The notes under the pieces were generated by a model. The model had not been told where the DNA came from. It saw nothing but the letters and a program-made list of their open reading frames with translations, and did no database searches. DNA of 64,000 nucleotides from Siphonodentalium dalli. Lineage: Eukaryota; Mollusca; Scaphopoda; Gadilida; Siphonodentaliidae. The stretch is taken from positions 41,702,194 through 41,766,193 of the forward strand of contig CP136069.1 in the NCBI GenBank assembly GCA_032622095.1. Direction: 5' to 3'. Shown piece after piece: positions 10,515 through 22,804 of this stretch; positions within the stretch are counted from its first letter, which is position 1, and each line of letters begins with the position of its first letter. Made by a program: the position numbers and the translations under genes.

Positions 10515-11250
10515 TATTGTCCCCCGAAATTTTTGGAGGACTATTGTAATCAGCCGCGTATGTCCGTCCGTGCGTCCGTCTGGAGTTATAACTCCAGTAA
10601 TGATCATCCGATTTGATTGAAACTTTGGTATTTAGGTGTCTCAACCAAGAACACAGGTGCTCTGCAATTCTGGGTTTGATCCGATGATCTTTTATGGAGT
10701 TATTTCCCCTTTTTCCCCTTTTTTTTTACTTAGAAAATTTCTCACTTTTTCGGTTTCCGGATGATATCTCAAGTTGGGAACCTTTAATTGCAAATACGGT
10801 TTTTATGTGGATCAGTCATATCAAGATACAGGTTGAGTTCGAATTTGAGTTTGATCCGATGATTTTTCCTAGAGTTATGGACTTTTTTCAACTTAGAAAA
10901 TTCAATATTTCTTCTTTTTTCTTTGATTTTCGGATGATAAATTAAGTTTGGACTGTTCAATTGAAAATTCCGTTTTTTTGTGAGTCATTGATATCAAAAT
11001 ACAGGTCAAGTTCGAATTTGAGTTTGATCTGATGATTTTTCTCAAAGTTATGTGCTTTTCGATTTTCTTGTTTTTTCTTTGGTTTCCTAATGATAACTCA
11101 AGTTTGGATTGTTTAATTGGAAATTCTGTTTCTTTGTGGGTCATTCATATCAAAATACAGGTCAAGTTCAAATTTGAGTTTGATCCAATGATTTTTCCCA
11201 GAGTTTCGACTTTGAAAAACATTTTTTATAATTTTCTGTATGAGGGTACC
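10515..11250 (+). repeat. Internally repeated dispersed element
   Basis: Starts ATTGTCCCCCGAAATTTTTG...GGACTATTG, then GTCCGTCCGTGCGTCCGTC. Three diverged units of about 165 bp follow, each with ATACAGGT and GAATTTGAGTTTGATC (near 10830, 11000 and 11160). It lies just downstream of the first EXT1 exon. Similar repeats are common in mollusc genomes, from memory. Confidence 0.5.
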
Positions 11251-12180
11251 TTCATGGTGTAATCAACTCCTACAGTGTTGATTGTAGATATTTGAAACTT
11301 CAGAGTATTGTTACCCACATATTGGAGATGTGCAACATGTATATAGATGACAGAAACAAAAATTCTTTACAGAATTATTAACCCTTTCGACGGGAGACAC
11401 TGGTCGGCCGACCTTTTATTTTATAATAGAAAAAGCCTTTGAGAAAGGTTCTTACCATTGATCAAGCCCAATTTTCGCCTATGGTAGTACATCTTCCTAA
11501 TTTTATAAAACCAATTCTAACCTTGTAGACGTTGTCAAGTTTCCATTATTTTGAATCACAAATTTAAATAGATTATTTTCTAACCATTCATTTTTCAACT
11601 GAATATATAAGATCCCACAGATATCTCAGATATGTCCACATCAACCATTCTATATTTCTAAGGTTATTTTAAATTTGGAATTAGTTTTTTCTCTGCCCTA
11701 GAAAATTTCAGGTCTATCGCAAAATAGAAATATTTATTGCAAAAAACCTGAGACAGTCTATATGTTGTACAGAGTAAATTATATATACATAAGCATTCTT
11801 TCCACATGGGGTTCGTGAATGGGTCCTCTCCAGCCCCATATCGGAAAATCTCAGTCCATGAAACTAACTGAATATCTAGTGATTAGTAAAGGACCCCCAA
11901 ATTTAAGCCAAATAGTATCTTCATCATCAGTACATTAATTGTAAATTGTGATTTGCAAAGTAAATAGCTATTGGCAAAGTAATCACATGACCAGACATGA
12001 CCAGACATAATCAAAGGCATGTATGGCTTTCCGTGATATCGACCTCAATATGTTCCAGAATAAGATTGTTTTGTAGGATTTAATCATCGATTTTATATCC
12101 TTGAAGAACAAGGCATTTCAAATAATATTATCTTTGTTTATCACCCCACACAAAACTACACAAACCTGTAAAAAAAATAT

Positions 12181-12612
12181 TAAAAGTTAAACAAACGAGA
12201 ATGATTTCGCCAACGAGAATTACTACGTTTAAAGACATATTATGTACTTGTTCGGTGCGTGAAACTGATAAGTTATTATTGGGGTGCGATGACAACTGGA
12301 GGAATGTAACATTCTACTAACATCGCCAAAAATTTGAAGCAAATCGACCCTTCCACTCCCCTTCCACTCCATAGAAAACATCGTCAGAATTACGCTAAAT
12401 TGTAAATATTTACTACTTGATTCGGGACGCATCTATTGGCGATAAACTAATGAAAATGATTTCGCCATAGAGAATCACTGCATATAATTCATATATAAGA
12501 ATGACGGTATGTGTTGTCAATTTTATATATTCTATTTGTAAAAATTACTACTTTGAACAAGATTATTCTCCATTTCTATTTGATTACCATACCGGAGTGT
12601 TTCACATCACTT
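12181..12612 (+). repeat. Family G repeat
   Basis: Contains ATTGGCGATAAACTAATGAA, AATGATTTCGCCA (twice), GATTATTCTCCATTTCTATT and ends GAGTGTTTCACATCACTTTAA. Shared with 20470-20826 and in part with 22430-22600. The end reads TTAAAGTGATGTGAAACACTC in reverse, possibly a terminus. Confidence 0.55.
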
Positions 12613-12722
12613 TAATTTCTATGCAATAATGACAATATATGCTGCAATTATAGATTCTAATTTGTTTTTAAATACCTGTGTTGTGCAAATATTTCAGCTG
12701 TGCTCACCATCTGAGTGATTAA

Positions 12723-12841
12723 CCCCTTCATGACGGGAGCTGCCCTGGGAGCCTCGTTCCCTACGGGAGACTCGCATATATAAGAGAATGCATTGGCACA
12801 GGGTTTTCGCCAAATTTCAGGAAGCTCCACTCATGGAAGGG
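12723..12841. mobile_element. TTAA-3 element, 119-bp deletion form
   Basis: CCCCTTCATGACGGGAGCTG...CCACTCATGGAAGGG between TTAA (12719-12722, 12842-12845), with a single half-deleted core. Confidence 0.78.
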
Positions 12842-13233
12842 TTAACTTCAATTTAAAGCTTACCAATAATGTAAAATTCTAACGCTTAAACCATTTCGTA
12901 TGCTCAATCAGACCTGCATTTTTGGTGTTGAGGTGGCCTGTGACACTTGTCGCTAAGTCATTACTAAAACATTCTTCTCGCTATTATCAGGATATCTGTT
13001 TTAAATTCACGATGGATGAGATTGATGTGTTTAAAATACTGTCATCAAAACTGAGAAGATTCAAATTTAAAAGATTATGGACACGTTATCACATCGATCG
13101 TGTCACTAACAGGATTTGAGGAAGGAAATTCCATTACTGAGGCCTGATCCGTGAGAAAATAAGCTGCTTGCCTTAATTGAATCCACAATCGGTAGTACAA
13201 TGTCTGATTCATTGTGACAGAATTTGATAGAAT

Positions 13234-13690
13234 CAAGCCTGAGTTTAGTGTGCCTGTCATTTGCAGAATGAGGTCCCCAGAGGGTGAATATAGTGACACT
13301 CCCGCATGGCAGGCTAGCATCACTAAATTCACCCTCTTGGGACCTCATTTTGCTTAGGCCTCATCTTCTCTGGAAAGTTTCTTGATTATAAAATTTCTAT
13401 AGAAACTTCTCAACATAGGTTCTATTTCTTTTTTAGTTTAGTTTCTCTATATCCCCAAATTGGCAGATGACACATTGCATAATCAAGGTTTCAAATGGGT
13501 GTACATCAAAATATTCACCATTTGGAAACTTCAATCTGAGTATGTTTCCCATAGCAGATGAGGCCTAAGCAGAATGAGTTCCCCAGAGGGTGAATTTGGT
13601 GATACTTGCCTGCTATGCGGGATAGCATCACTAAATTCACCCTCTGGGGACCTCATTCTGCAAATGACAGGCACACTAAACTCAGGCTTG
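13234..13690. mobile_element. Pal-hAT MITE, long form
   Basis: CAAGCCTGAGTTTAGTGTG to its inverse, 457 bp, with hairpin blocks at 13265-13355 and 13565-13660. Instead of an 8-bp TSD the flanks share GACAGAATYTGATAGAAT (13216-13233, 13695-13712). Confidence 0.75.
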
Positions 13691-13956
13691 ATTAGACAGA
13701 ATCTGATAGAATGTTGCTTCACATTATGGAAAATATTGATCAACAATCAGAGAGTTCTGACAACAGTCAGTTCGTGTTCTGGTCATATTAACCATTTACC
13801 ATGAATTACCAGTGACGTGATTCGGTATTATTGACTTGATCAGGAATATGTCATGAATATAATCCACATTGACAAGTAGATCTCTCATTTAATTGATCCC
13901 ATCCTCCACTTTCATCGAAAGTTCACAAAAATATGAAAGTTTTAAACTGATATTAA

Positions 13957-14216
13957 CCCTTTCATGACATGAGCTGCGCTGGTGCAGCATTAAAGACCCT
14001 GTGCCAGTGCATTCTCGTATATATGCGAGTCTCCCATAAGGAGCCTCGCATATATAAGAGAATACACTGGTTTACAAGGTCAAGGTAGATATTGTTAGGC
14101 CAATGCTTTCTCTTATATATGTGAGGCGCCTTATGGGCGACTCGCATATACGGTGTATAAGATTATGCATAGCACAGGATTTTTGCAAATTTCAGAAAGC
14201 TCCAGTCATTAAAGGG
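13957..14216 (+). mobile_element. TTAA-3 element, two cores
   Basis: CCCTTTCATGACATGAGCTG...CCAGTCATTAAAGGG between TTAA (13953-13956, 14217-14220). Cores at about 14007-14070 and 14098-14170, separated by AAGGTCAAGGTAGATATTGT. Confidence 0.82.
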
Positions 14217-14220
14217 TTAA

Positions 14221-15112
14221 ATGAAGTTGGGATTGTTGTAAAATTTTACTATTTTAAAGCCTATAGTGAGCCTAAATAACTTAATTTACCTACTACTGTT
14301 TATAGAAATGTTTTAAGGTACCGTACTAAATCTGACTAAATTGGAAACTAAGGTACTAAATTGGAAATTAAGTACATGTAGATAATTAGAGATGTACGTG
14401 TTTATGAATATATTTGGCAGTCCACAAACTGCTGATACCTACATGTATATGAATGTCGTCACCCAGGAAGTGGAGTTTACATGGAATTTGATCATACAAT
14501 GTAGTTGTGTTGGGCATATATATTGCTTCAACAATAGAGGGCAAGCAGATGGAAATTTGGAGTGAGATACATGTACCTTCCCTCATCTGGAAAGTCATGT
14601 AACCTTGCATCTCTAGGGTTCAACACCTACAGGAAAAACATAAGCAATTCTGGCAAGTTGCAGAGAACATATAAATCTGATGTATTTACATGTAGGTCTT
14701 TCCTTCAAAAATGAACTACATGTATAACTGGGATATATACTTAAGATATACATCTACATTTGTATCACCAATAGTTTGTCTCACAAGTTTGTCATTCAGG
14801 AAAATGTCAGACATAGAAGCAACGTTCCCTGCATGGGGCACCTCAGGGGATTAGTGGGTTAAAACATTCAATGACAACTATATTGGAGCAATCTTTGCTT
14901 AGGAGTCCCGCGAGCCCTGATTAAGTGTATTGATTCATCCTATGAGTTGACATTTTTCTCATAAAATTGAGAGCTTTTATCTGAATGTGTTGCTCATATG
15001 GAGAAATTAGAAATTGAATTTTCATACTGCTGCATCAGTAATGTCATGACATTTATCTAATATTCTCCGATGTTGTCTTTGGAGTGACACCTGTTGATGG
15101 TAGTGATATATT
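14221..15112. other. Intron stretch with no recognised feature
   Basis: Unique-looking AT-rich sequence with several ACATGTA words; no exon or repeat family recognised. Confidence 0.6.
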
Positions 15113-15118
15113 GAGGCA

Positions 15119-15895
15119 GGGATCTGCCTATGACAGCAGTGAGATTGAGGCAGGATCCAGCCTATGATGGCAGTGAGATTGAGGCCGGGTCCAGCTTATG
15201 GTCGCAGTGATAGATTGAGGCAGGGTCCAGCTTATGGTCGCAGTGATAGATTGAGGCAGGGTCCAGCTTATGGTCGCAGTGATAGATTGAGGCAGGGTCC
15301 AGCTTATGACGGCAGTGATAGATTGAGGCAGGGTCCAGCTTATGACGGCAGTGATAGATTGAGGCAGGGTCCAGCTTATGACGGCAGTGATAGATTGAGG
15401 CAGGGTCCAGCTTATGACGGCAGTGATAGATTGAGGCAGGGAGGATGATGGCAGTGATAGATTGAGGCAGGGTCCAGCTTATGACGGCAGTGATAGATTG
15501 AGGCAGGGTCCAGCTTATGACGGCAGTGATAGATTGAGGCAGGGTCCAGCTTATGACGGCAGTGATAGATTGAGGCAGGGTCCAGCTTATGACGGCAGTG
15601 ATAGATTGAGGCAGGGTCCAGCTTATGACGGCAGTGATAGATTGAGGCAGGGAGGATGATGGCAATGATAGATTGAGGCAGGGTCCAGCTTATGGTCGCA
15701 GTGATAGATTGAGGCCGGGTCCAGCTTATGGTTGCAGTGATAGATTGAGGCCGGGTCCAGCTTATGGTCGCAGTGATAGATTGAGGCCGGGTCCAGCTTA
15801 TGGTCGCAGTGATAGATTGAGGCCGGGTCCAGCTTATGACGGCAGTGAGATTGAGCCAGGGAGGATGATGGCAGTGATAGATTGAGGCAGGGACC
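15119..15895 (+). repeat. 36-bp minisatellite, about 20 copies
   Basis: Unit GATTGAGGCAGGGTCCAGCT + TATGACGGCAGTGATA. Two sub-types, TATGGTCGCAG (15180-15310 and 15690-15830) and TATGACGGCAG (15300-15660), occur in blocks. Short interruptions GGGAGGATGATGGCA are at about 15440, 15650 and 15865. The unit is a multiple of 3 and lacks stops in several frames, so both strands appear open for up to about 167 codons without evidence of being coding. Confidence 0.95.
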
Positions 15896-16133
15896 AACCT
15901 ATAAAGGCATATATTAAGATTGAACCAGGCACCAACCTAGAGCTTTCAAATTGGGAGAAGTCATTTCCACCTATTTGGTTATTAGGGAGAAGTAGAGTGT
16001 TATTAGGGAGAAGAAACAATGACTTACATTCAATTTACACCCAAGCTTCACCTTTCTATGATAAATAAGACAGTATTATGCAACACAAAAACCATTTTAT
16101 AAAACCATCATAGTGAGTTAAAGAAAACTATTA

Positions 16134-16657
16134 CAGTCATGCCCTAAATAATCGACTCCTTAACCCTTTACCCAACAGAACGGCCCTGTGCCAATGCATT
16201 CTCTTATATATGCGAGTCGACCATAGGTCGCCTCGCAGATATAAGAGAATGCATTGGCTTAACACATTAAAAATTATAAAAAAAATTTAGGCCAATGCAT
16301 TCTCTTATATATGCGAGGCGACCTATGGTCGACTCTAATATATAAGAGAATGCATTGGCACAGGGCATAACTGTAACCATCACAATGTGGTCAGTGAGCC
16401 GGTTCCAATGATATCCATATTTGTATGGTTTTATTGAGACAGACCCAAGATAATTTAGGCTGTTGCAGCTTTATTTGGCCGTTTTTGGCCGGTTTGTTGG
16501 GTAAAGGGTTAACCACAGCATAATTATGGGTAATTTTTCAGAATTTAGTCGGAAATATGGCAATGAATGGTAACAAGCCATATTTCCAACTAAATCCTGA
16601 AAAATTACCCATAATTCTGCTGTGGTTAAAGAGTCAATTATTTAGGGCATTAGTATA
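16134..16657. mobile_element. Pal-TA MITE split by a TTAA-1 insertion
   Basis: Left end CAGTCATGCCC...GACTCC at 16134-16159. The host sequence resumes CCACAGCATAATTATGG at 16513 and runs to a degraded right end near 16657. The interruption is exactly at the family's internal TTAA. Confidence 0.8.
16164..16508 (-). mobile_element. TTAA-1 element nested in Pal-TA
   Basis: 345 bp, CCCTTTACCCAACAGAACGG...GTTGGGTAAAGGG, with TTAA at 16160-16163 and 16509-16512. Two hairpin cores. The spacer is shorter than in 30282-30661 (AAAATTATAAAAAAAATTTA). Confidence 0.88.
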
Positions 16658-17182
16658 TCCAGTAACTATACTTTACATAATGCTGTTAGGACATACATGT
16701 ATGCATACTGGTATATGAGATAGAAGTCACTTCTTCCTGGGACAAAATAGGGAGAAGTGCAATATTTTAGGTAGAATATGTCGCCCTCTAGGCTTGTCCC
16801 TGGATTGAGGTTGATTTTGCTGCCAGTGCTTTGTGAGCACATTGAACTTGGGCACCCAGAATGACAAAATAATCAAATGATTACTGCTCAGGCCTTAAGA
16901 TTCAACGAGAATCACCGAAACGATTCTCGCGAAACTTTTCAATTTTCAGTGCTTTATGACTAACTTGATTCAGAATTTTATTCTCGCAAAATTAAATGTA
17001 TTTTGAGCCCTGCTGCTATAAATACAAGAAATGATTATATATTTCTATAATCAAAATATAGATGTGGATGTGTAGTAAACCAGAATGATCTCTTTGTCAT
17101 GCAGTCATTTTATACCTACCAAGACAGAGGCTTAGTCATACAGAATATTTTTTTTAAAAGCTTTCCAATAACGTATTAATAT

Positions 17183-17470
17183 AAAGGAGCCTCCAGTGGC
17201 TCAGTTGGTTCATCGGGCCAATATAAGCTGTCCAGCATTAACAAACCTGGTACATATTTGTGATCTACACACATAGGGAAGGTAACCGGAATTGTGTATC
17301 AGGGCAAGTTAAAATTAGTTTGTCAGTTGCTTTCTGGGGATTAGTCATTTCTAGGGGCAATTGATTGAGTTCCCAGTGAAGTAAACCTGCTGCACAGTCC
17401 CTCTTTCATCCACCCATAAAATTGATGTCGTGATATGGCCAAGGGGTTGAAACAAATCTAGACCCTCATA
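17183..17470 (+). mobile_element. Possible degraded tRNA-derived SINE
   Basis: GGAGCCTCCAGTGGCTCAGT plus TGGTTCATCGGGCC resembles a SINE tRNA head (box A TGGCTCAGTTGG). No clear box B or tail, so this is tentative. Confidence 0.4.
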
Positions 17471-17491
17471 AACCTAATCTAAAATGGTTAA

Positions 17492-17745
17492 CCCATTCTA
17501 TATGAAAGCATCATTGATGAGTAGTTATCCCTTAGGAATTGTTCAGATAATAAGTTCAACAAATGACCATTTGTTGAACATATTATCTGGACATTTCCCT
17601 CAATAAATAGGAATCCTTCTGTATTTATCTGTCACACATAGGGACTTATATTACCTGTACAATGTACATCCCTGCAAATCAATAACAGACCATTCCGATG
17701 TACAAGTTTTAACTGAATGGGAGAATCCATTTAGTATAAAAAGGG
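17492..17745. mobile_element. Family D element with TTAA borders
   Basis: 254 bp between TTAA (17488-17491, 17746-17749). CCCATTCTATATGAAAGCAT to TAGTATAAAAAGGG, with a central dyad GTTCAACAAATG...CATTTGTTGAAC. Another TTAA-CCC family without the GCCAATGCATTCTC core. Confidence 0.7.
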
Positions 17746-18544
17746 TTAAACCAATAACATAAAATCCTAACTCTTGATTTCTAATTCACATACTCAAACC
17801 ATTCTTACTTTTGGCCATTATCGTTGTCTTGTGTATTCCCGTGGATCACTGAAGTTGATGAATACTCAGATTTGCTCAATGGTAATCCGACTTCAAAGGA
17901 AAATGCTATTCACTGCAATATCAAGAAAAATGTCATCTGTCAATGTTAAAAGTAATTTATGATTCTTCGGGGCATAACGCGCTCCATATATACAATATAA
18001 CGAAAGTGAAAACCCTAATTATTAGCGAAAAACAGTTTTGTTTAGTAGCTTGCAAACTGAACAGCAGTCTTAACACAAATACCAATAACGGTGGTCTGGA
18101 TCTTTTCATAATCACTGATCTTTATCAACTTCAGTTTAGACAAATTATTATAAAAATTCTGGACATACAGGTATTCAACATGTCTCAATCTCTTCTGAAA
18201 TGTTATAGGATCCCACTAGATCTGTGACATAACAATAAATATGGGAATAAAGTTTATCTATTGACCGATATATTTTTGGACATATCACTGACTCAGAATT
18301 CTTTTGTGTTTTTTTAAAACATATTTTATTGTAAATTCATTTACAAAAGGAATTAGGGAACAAGTTTTTATAAATTACTGCTGTCCCTGCTCCTGTGGAG
18401 ATAATATAAAAAGAGAGTGTGTGATAGTTATTGTAATGGTGAATGCATGTTCTTAAAATAGATTGCAGCTTTATATTTTGATACTTTATTTTCTGCAAAA
18501 ATTTGCTTTGAATGTCAGAGTTGAAATATTGCTCCTTCATAAAG

Positions 18545-18745
18545 TTTTTATATGCCCTTTTTCAAATTAGAATTTGACCGTCTGTTAACATTTTTGGTTT
18601 CCGACTGATAACTCTAGTTTTGATTATTTGATCTGAACTAAAGTTGGTATGTGTGTTTCCCAGCTAATGATACAGGCCATGTTCGAATATAGGTTTTGTC
18701 CAATTATTTTGACATGAGTTATGGCAATTTTGTTTACATAGAATT
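18545..18745 (+). repeat. HINE-like internal fragment
   Basis: TTTTTATATGCCCTTTTTCA, then TCCGACTGATAACTC and GTTCGAATATAGGTTTTGTC; matches 9663-9900 in order. Confidence 0.45.
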
Positions 18746-19746
18746 TTACAGCATTTTAGCATTAAATTAGAGGTATATCAGATATTATTTTTAAGCTCGT
18801 ATTATTATTATTTTATTGTGCGGTAGTACAATTCTAAATGGCTAAAGGTCGTATTTTGCCATGGCCTAGCAATGCACTTGTTAATGTTGTTTTGTTTTCC
18901 AAGCTGTCCTGAAAAGCTGTTCATTAATCTAGGCTGAAATTGCCCCTCCAGTACAGATAGTGCTTTGATCTTATGTCCTGTTACAAATTATGTCAGTAAT
19001 TTGCTATGCTATTCTAAAACGGTCATTATAGATCTCTGCTGAAATCACTATAACAATACTTATTTTGTTTTTATGAGAAAAGACTTTTGCATGGGTCATT
19101 TGCTATGCTTATCTGTCTGCAATATAAACTTCTAGATTACCGGAAATCAATGCAGATCATAGAAACTTCATTCCTTGAGAAAGTATCGATTGCATACTCC
19201 GAGATTGGTGCTTCTTCCGGCCTGCTATATTCACATGCAATTAGAAATCAGCCAAGTGTCTGAATCTATTGTTGATAAGGCCAATTTTCATATTAGGTTG
19301 TATTTATTGGAAATGGCTTGGTGCTATTATTAATGAAGTTGGTGATATCAAGTTCACCTGAGACAAAGAAAGTAGATTACATCGGACTACTTATCATCTT
19401 TGTATGATGCGTCAGATCATGTTTTTGTTTTATCATCAACAAGGACAAATTCCTGATGCTTTTTGTCTGACAATATCTGCAACGATTTTACATACAGCCA
19501 ATGTACTGGGCTGGAAAAGTTGAATGAGACATGGTTTTATGGGCAGCACTACAGGTATTTTTTTGGGTAACAATAGAGGCCGAACATTGGCCCCATTCCT
19601 AATGGGAAATAGTCTGATATTTCCCAATTTCTGATACTATTAAATTTCCCAATTCACAAAAAAATTGCTTGGTTTGTGAACAAGAGATAAGACTTTCCAT
19701 AGATTTTCAAAACTTAGTGCGCCATTGGTATATGGAATAAACAAGT
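18746..19746. other. Intron stretch with no recognised feature
   Basis: No repeat family, coding similarity or long dyad seen. Confidence 0.6.
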
Positions 19747-19750
19747 TTAA

Positions 19751-20010
19751 CCCTTTCATGACGGGAGCTGCGCTGGTGCAGCATTAAAGATAATGTGTCA
19801 TGCATTCCCTTATATATGCGAGTCAGCCATAGGGAGACTCACATATCTAAGAGAATGCACTGGCTGACAAGGTCATGGTAAATATTGTTAGGCCAATGCA
19901 TTCTCTTATATATGCGATGCTCCCTATGGGAGACTCGCATATATAATTTTAAGAGATTGCATTGTCACAGGGTTTTTGCAAAATTTCAGGAAGCTCCAGT
20001 CATGGAAGGG
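19751..20010 (+). mobile_element. TTAA-3 element, two cores
   Basis: 260 bp between TTAA (19747-19750, 20011-20014). CCCTTTCATGACGGGAGCTG, CTGGTGCAGCATTAAAGA, two cores, then CAGGAAGCTCCAGTCATGGA and AGGG. Confidence 0.84.
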
Positions 20011-20231
20011 TTAAACTGTTTGATTACACTTAATTTTCACAATGATAATGATTGTTCCTATATTCTGTTACTTGTAGAAATTCCCAATTTTAAGCCAATA
20101 TATGGCGCAATAGAAAAGGCCCAGTACCCTTTCCCAAAAAGGTAAAAAAAATTCCCTACACTAAGCTCTGCTTGCTATCCAGATGTTGCAATAAAACATT
20201 GGAATGAGCTCAAATTCAGACTTGGCTTTAA

Positions 20232-20353
20232 CCCTTTGAGTGCCAGGTCCGATTTTTGTATCAACACATATACCCTGTGCCAATGCATTCTCTTATATAT
20301 GCGAGTCGACCATAGGTTGCCTCGCATATATAAGAGAATGCATTGGCCTAACA

Positions 20354-20384
<31 letters not shown>

Positions 20385-20460
20385 ATTTATTCTTATATTC
20401 TTTAATAGACTTATTTTGTAATTTTAGGGCCGATGAGATCGGCCCCTGGCACTCAAAGGG
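20232..20460 (+). mobile_element. TTAA-2 element, single core
   Basis: 229 bp between TTAA (20228-20231, 20461-20464). CCCTTTGAGTGCCAGGTCCG, TTGTATCAACACATATACCC, one hairpin core, a 27-T run, then the dyad GGGCCGATGAGATCGGCCCC and CTGGCACTCAAAGGG. Confidence 0.85.
20354..20380 (+). repeat. Poly-T tract
   Basis: 27 T within the TTAA-2 spacer; other copies have an interrupted T/A-rich spacer here. Confidence 0.9.
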
Positions 20461-20469
20461 TTAACCTAA

Positions 20470-20826
20470 TATAGTGTCGTGCCATACAGGGATATGGCAT
20501 GATATGGCTCTCATTTATGATTGAGGAAATATAGCATTCTACTAGCATCGCTGAAAATCTCAAAAGAAATCAACCTTGCCACTCCATAGAAAACATTGTT
20601 TGAACTACACTCAATTGTAAATATTTACATCTCGATTCAGGACGCAACTATTGGCGATAAACTAACGCGAATGATTTGGCCATCGAGACTCATTGCATTT
20701 AACTAATATACAAAAATGATGGTGTGTGTAAATTTGGATTAATATTCGTAAAATTAACTACTTTGAGCACGATTATTCTCCATTTCTATTTGGTCACCTG
20801 ACCGGAGTGTTTCACATCACTTTAAG
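20470..20826 (+). repeat. Family G repeat
   Basis: GAAATATAGCATTCTACTAG, CTATTGGCGATAAACTAACG, GATTATTCTCCATTTCTATT and GAGTGTTTCACATCACTTTAA in the same order as 12290-12612. Confidence 0.55.
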
Positions 20827-21109
20827 AAATAAAATAGATTTAATAAAATATTGGCCTGGAACGCTGAAGACATCCTTAAGATGAAGAATGACACTGTGTT
20901 GACAATACATGCTCTGAATGAACAGGTTTCGGTTGACAGTTTCAATCCATATCATTCTCCTTGATTAGAATCCTCATTAGTTTCTGCCCTTTGTGTGACA
21001 CATGCAATCATGTCGTTTATTTTATTGAGAATCTGCCTGCAGACATTATAGTGAAGAATTTTGGGCTTGCATCAACTGAATAGGTTATATTGATAATGGT
21101 CTGCCTATT

Positions 21110-21375
21110 CAAGCCTTGAAATAGTGTGTCTGTCATTTGCAAAATGAGGTCCCCAGAGGGTGAATTTAGTGATGCTATGCTTCAGAGTGGGCTAGCATCA
21201 CCAAATTCACCCTCTGGGGACCTCTTCCTTCTTAGGCCTTGGCCCAATGAGGTTTCCAGAGGGTTATTTGTTTATGCTAGCCCAATTAGCAGGATAGCGT
21301 CAATTAACTCACCCTCTGGGGACCTCATTCTGCAAATGACAGAAACACTATATATAGTGACTATTTCAAGGCTTG
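21110..21375. mobile_element. Pal-hAT MITE, 266 bp
   Basis: CAAGCCTTGAAATAGTGTG to its inverse, with two hairpin blocks. Flanks TGCCTATT (21102-21109) and AGCCTATT (21376-21383) are a 7/8 TSD. CTATATATAGTG has been added near the right end. Confidence 0.8.
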
Positions 21376-21755
21376 AGCCTATTCTTGTTGCTTCCGTTCA
21401 TGGCGCTTATAAAGAGGATTTCATAAAGCTCTGTGAAAATATTAAGGGTGGATCTGAGATCTGATTAGAAAAGAGGTCTATTGTCACGGAGATATTTTGA
21501 GAAATATCGATTCTGGTCGGTGGGTATCTCTCAGACATTTATCAGGGCAGACACAATAGATTGCTTGGTCAGCTGGTTAATCAACGACTTAATGCATTGA
21601 TTTGTCTCACAACATAGAACACGGGGAAGACGGGCTTTATTAGGTATTCTTCCAGTCAACAAAAATTAAGACTTTCGTGATGACTCATGGATGAATATAA
21701 ACCATGCAATTGGGGATTTGGTGGAAATCGAAAGGGCAAGAATATTCATGGTTAA

Positions 21756-22010
21756 ACCTTTCATGATGGTAGATGTGCTGGTGCAGCATTAAAGATCCTG
21801 TGCCAGTGTGTTCTCTTATATATGTGAGTCTCCCATAGGGAGCTTCGCATATATAAGAGAATGCACTGGCTTACAAGGTAAAGATAAATATTTTTAGACC
21901 TCTTATATATGCATGGGCAGCATGGCTCCCTATGGGAGACTCGCATATATAAGAAAATGCATTGGCACAGGATTTTCGCAAAATTTCAGGATGCTCCAGT
22001 CATGGAAGGT
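21756..22010 (+). mobile_element. TTAA-3 element, two cores, one damaged
   Basis: Between TTAA (21752-21755, 22011-22014). ACCTTTCATGATGGTAGATG left and ATGCTCCAGTCATGGAAGGT right; the second core lost part of its left arm. Confidence 0.78.
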
Positions 22011-22429
22011 TTAAAGTGAAGACACTTAACTAACTCTCTCTACTTAATTGTAACATCTGTCTTTGAGAAGCCAACAATATTCATCCAGATTGTTGTACAT
22101 CTATTTAGCAGTCTGACTCAAATTTTAAGTTATTACCACAGACATGTTAAAGACATGTTGTGAGCTTATTTCAGTTCATCAAACTGATGAGTGATTACCT
22201 AGGCACTTTCCCACTGAGAGATGGTAGCATTCAATTAACCCTTGCTATACTGTGACGTAATTCGAGGGAATGCCGCAAGCCTTCCGAGAAATCAAATATT
22301 GCAGGAATATGATAGAGTCAGTATACATATGAATCTGAGTGTATGTTTACAAATACTGCTTTCAGCCTATTTGGAAGGAGATATGATGGAAACGATCAAA
22401 TGATCAAATGATAGACTTAGGTGTTAAAG

Positions 22430-22600
22430 TGATGTGAAACACTCTGTATACAGCCAATAAATTTGATCAAAGCAAGTATTCTAATTAATTTTGTACCAAC
22501 ATTGACAGCACAAAGCGTCGTTTTATCATATAATCAAAAATCATTTGATCAAATATAGCGAAATCATTCTCGTTTGTTTATTGGCGATTTGATCGGGGAC
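22430..22600 (-). repeat. Family G fragment, inverted
   Basis: GTTAAAGTGATGTGAAACAC at the left and AGCGAAATCATTCTCGTTTG near 22560, both reverse complements of family G words. Confidence 0.45.
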
Positions 22601-22804
22601 AAATGTCGGACTGTTTGTTCACATTTTTGCATAATTCAGATGTAATGTTTTACGAAAGGGTACAGTCCTTGTTGTGAATTTTCTGACAATCATAAATTAA
22701 TGATACATTCTTCAAATGGGTGTAGTGTCTGAGTTTTAAAATATTAGTTTGAATTGGTGAAGTAAGCACATAATATGTCGTTAATTCTAAAGATGTACAT
22801 TGTG

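Noticed and set aside
15162-15665. Long minus-strand frame (167 codons) of a 12-residue repeat
   Set aside because: A by-product of the 36-bp minisatellite; both strands and several frames are open, with no splice or start context.
17774-18227. Two overlapping + strand frames of 62 and 94 codons
   Set aside because: No recognisable similarity, AT-rich composition and no splice or start context; treated as chance frames.
20232-20460. Hairpin plus poly-T resembling a bacterial terminator
   Set aside because: Spliced EXT1 exons show the DNA is animal; the hairpin and T-run are parts of a TTAA-2 element.
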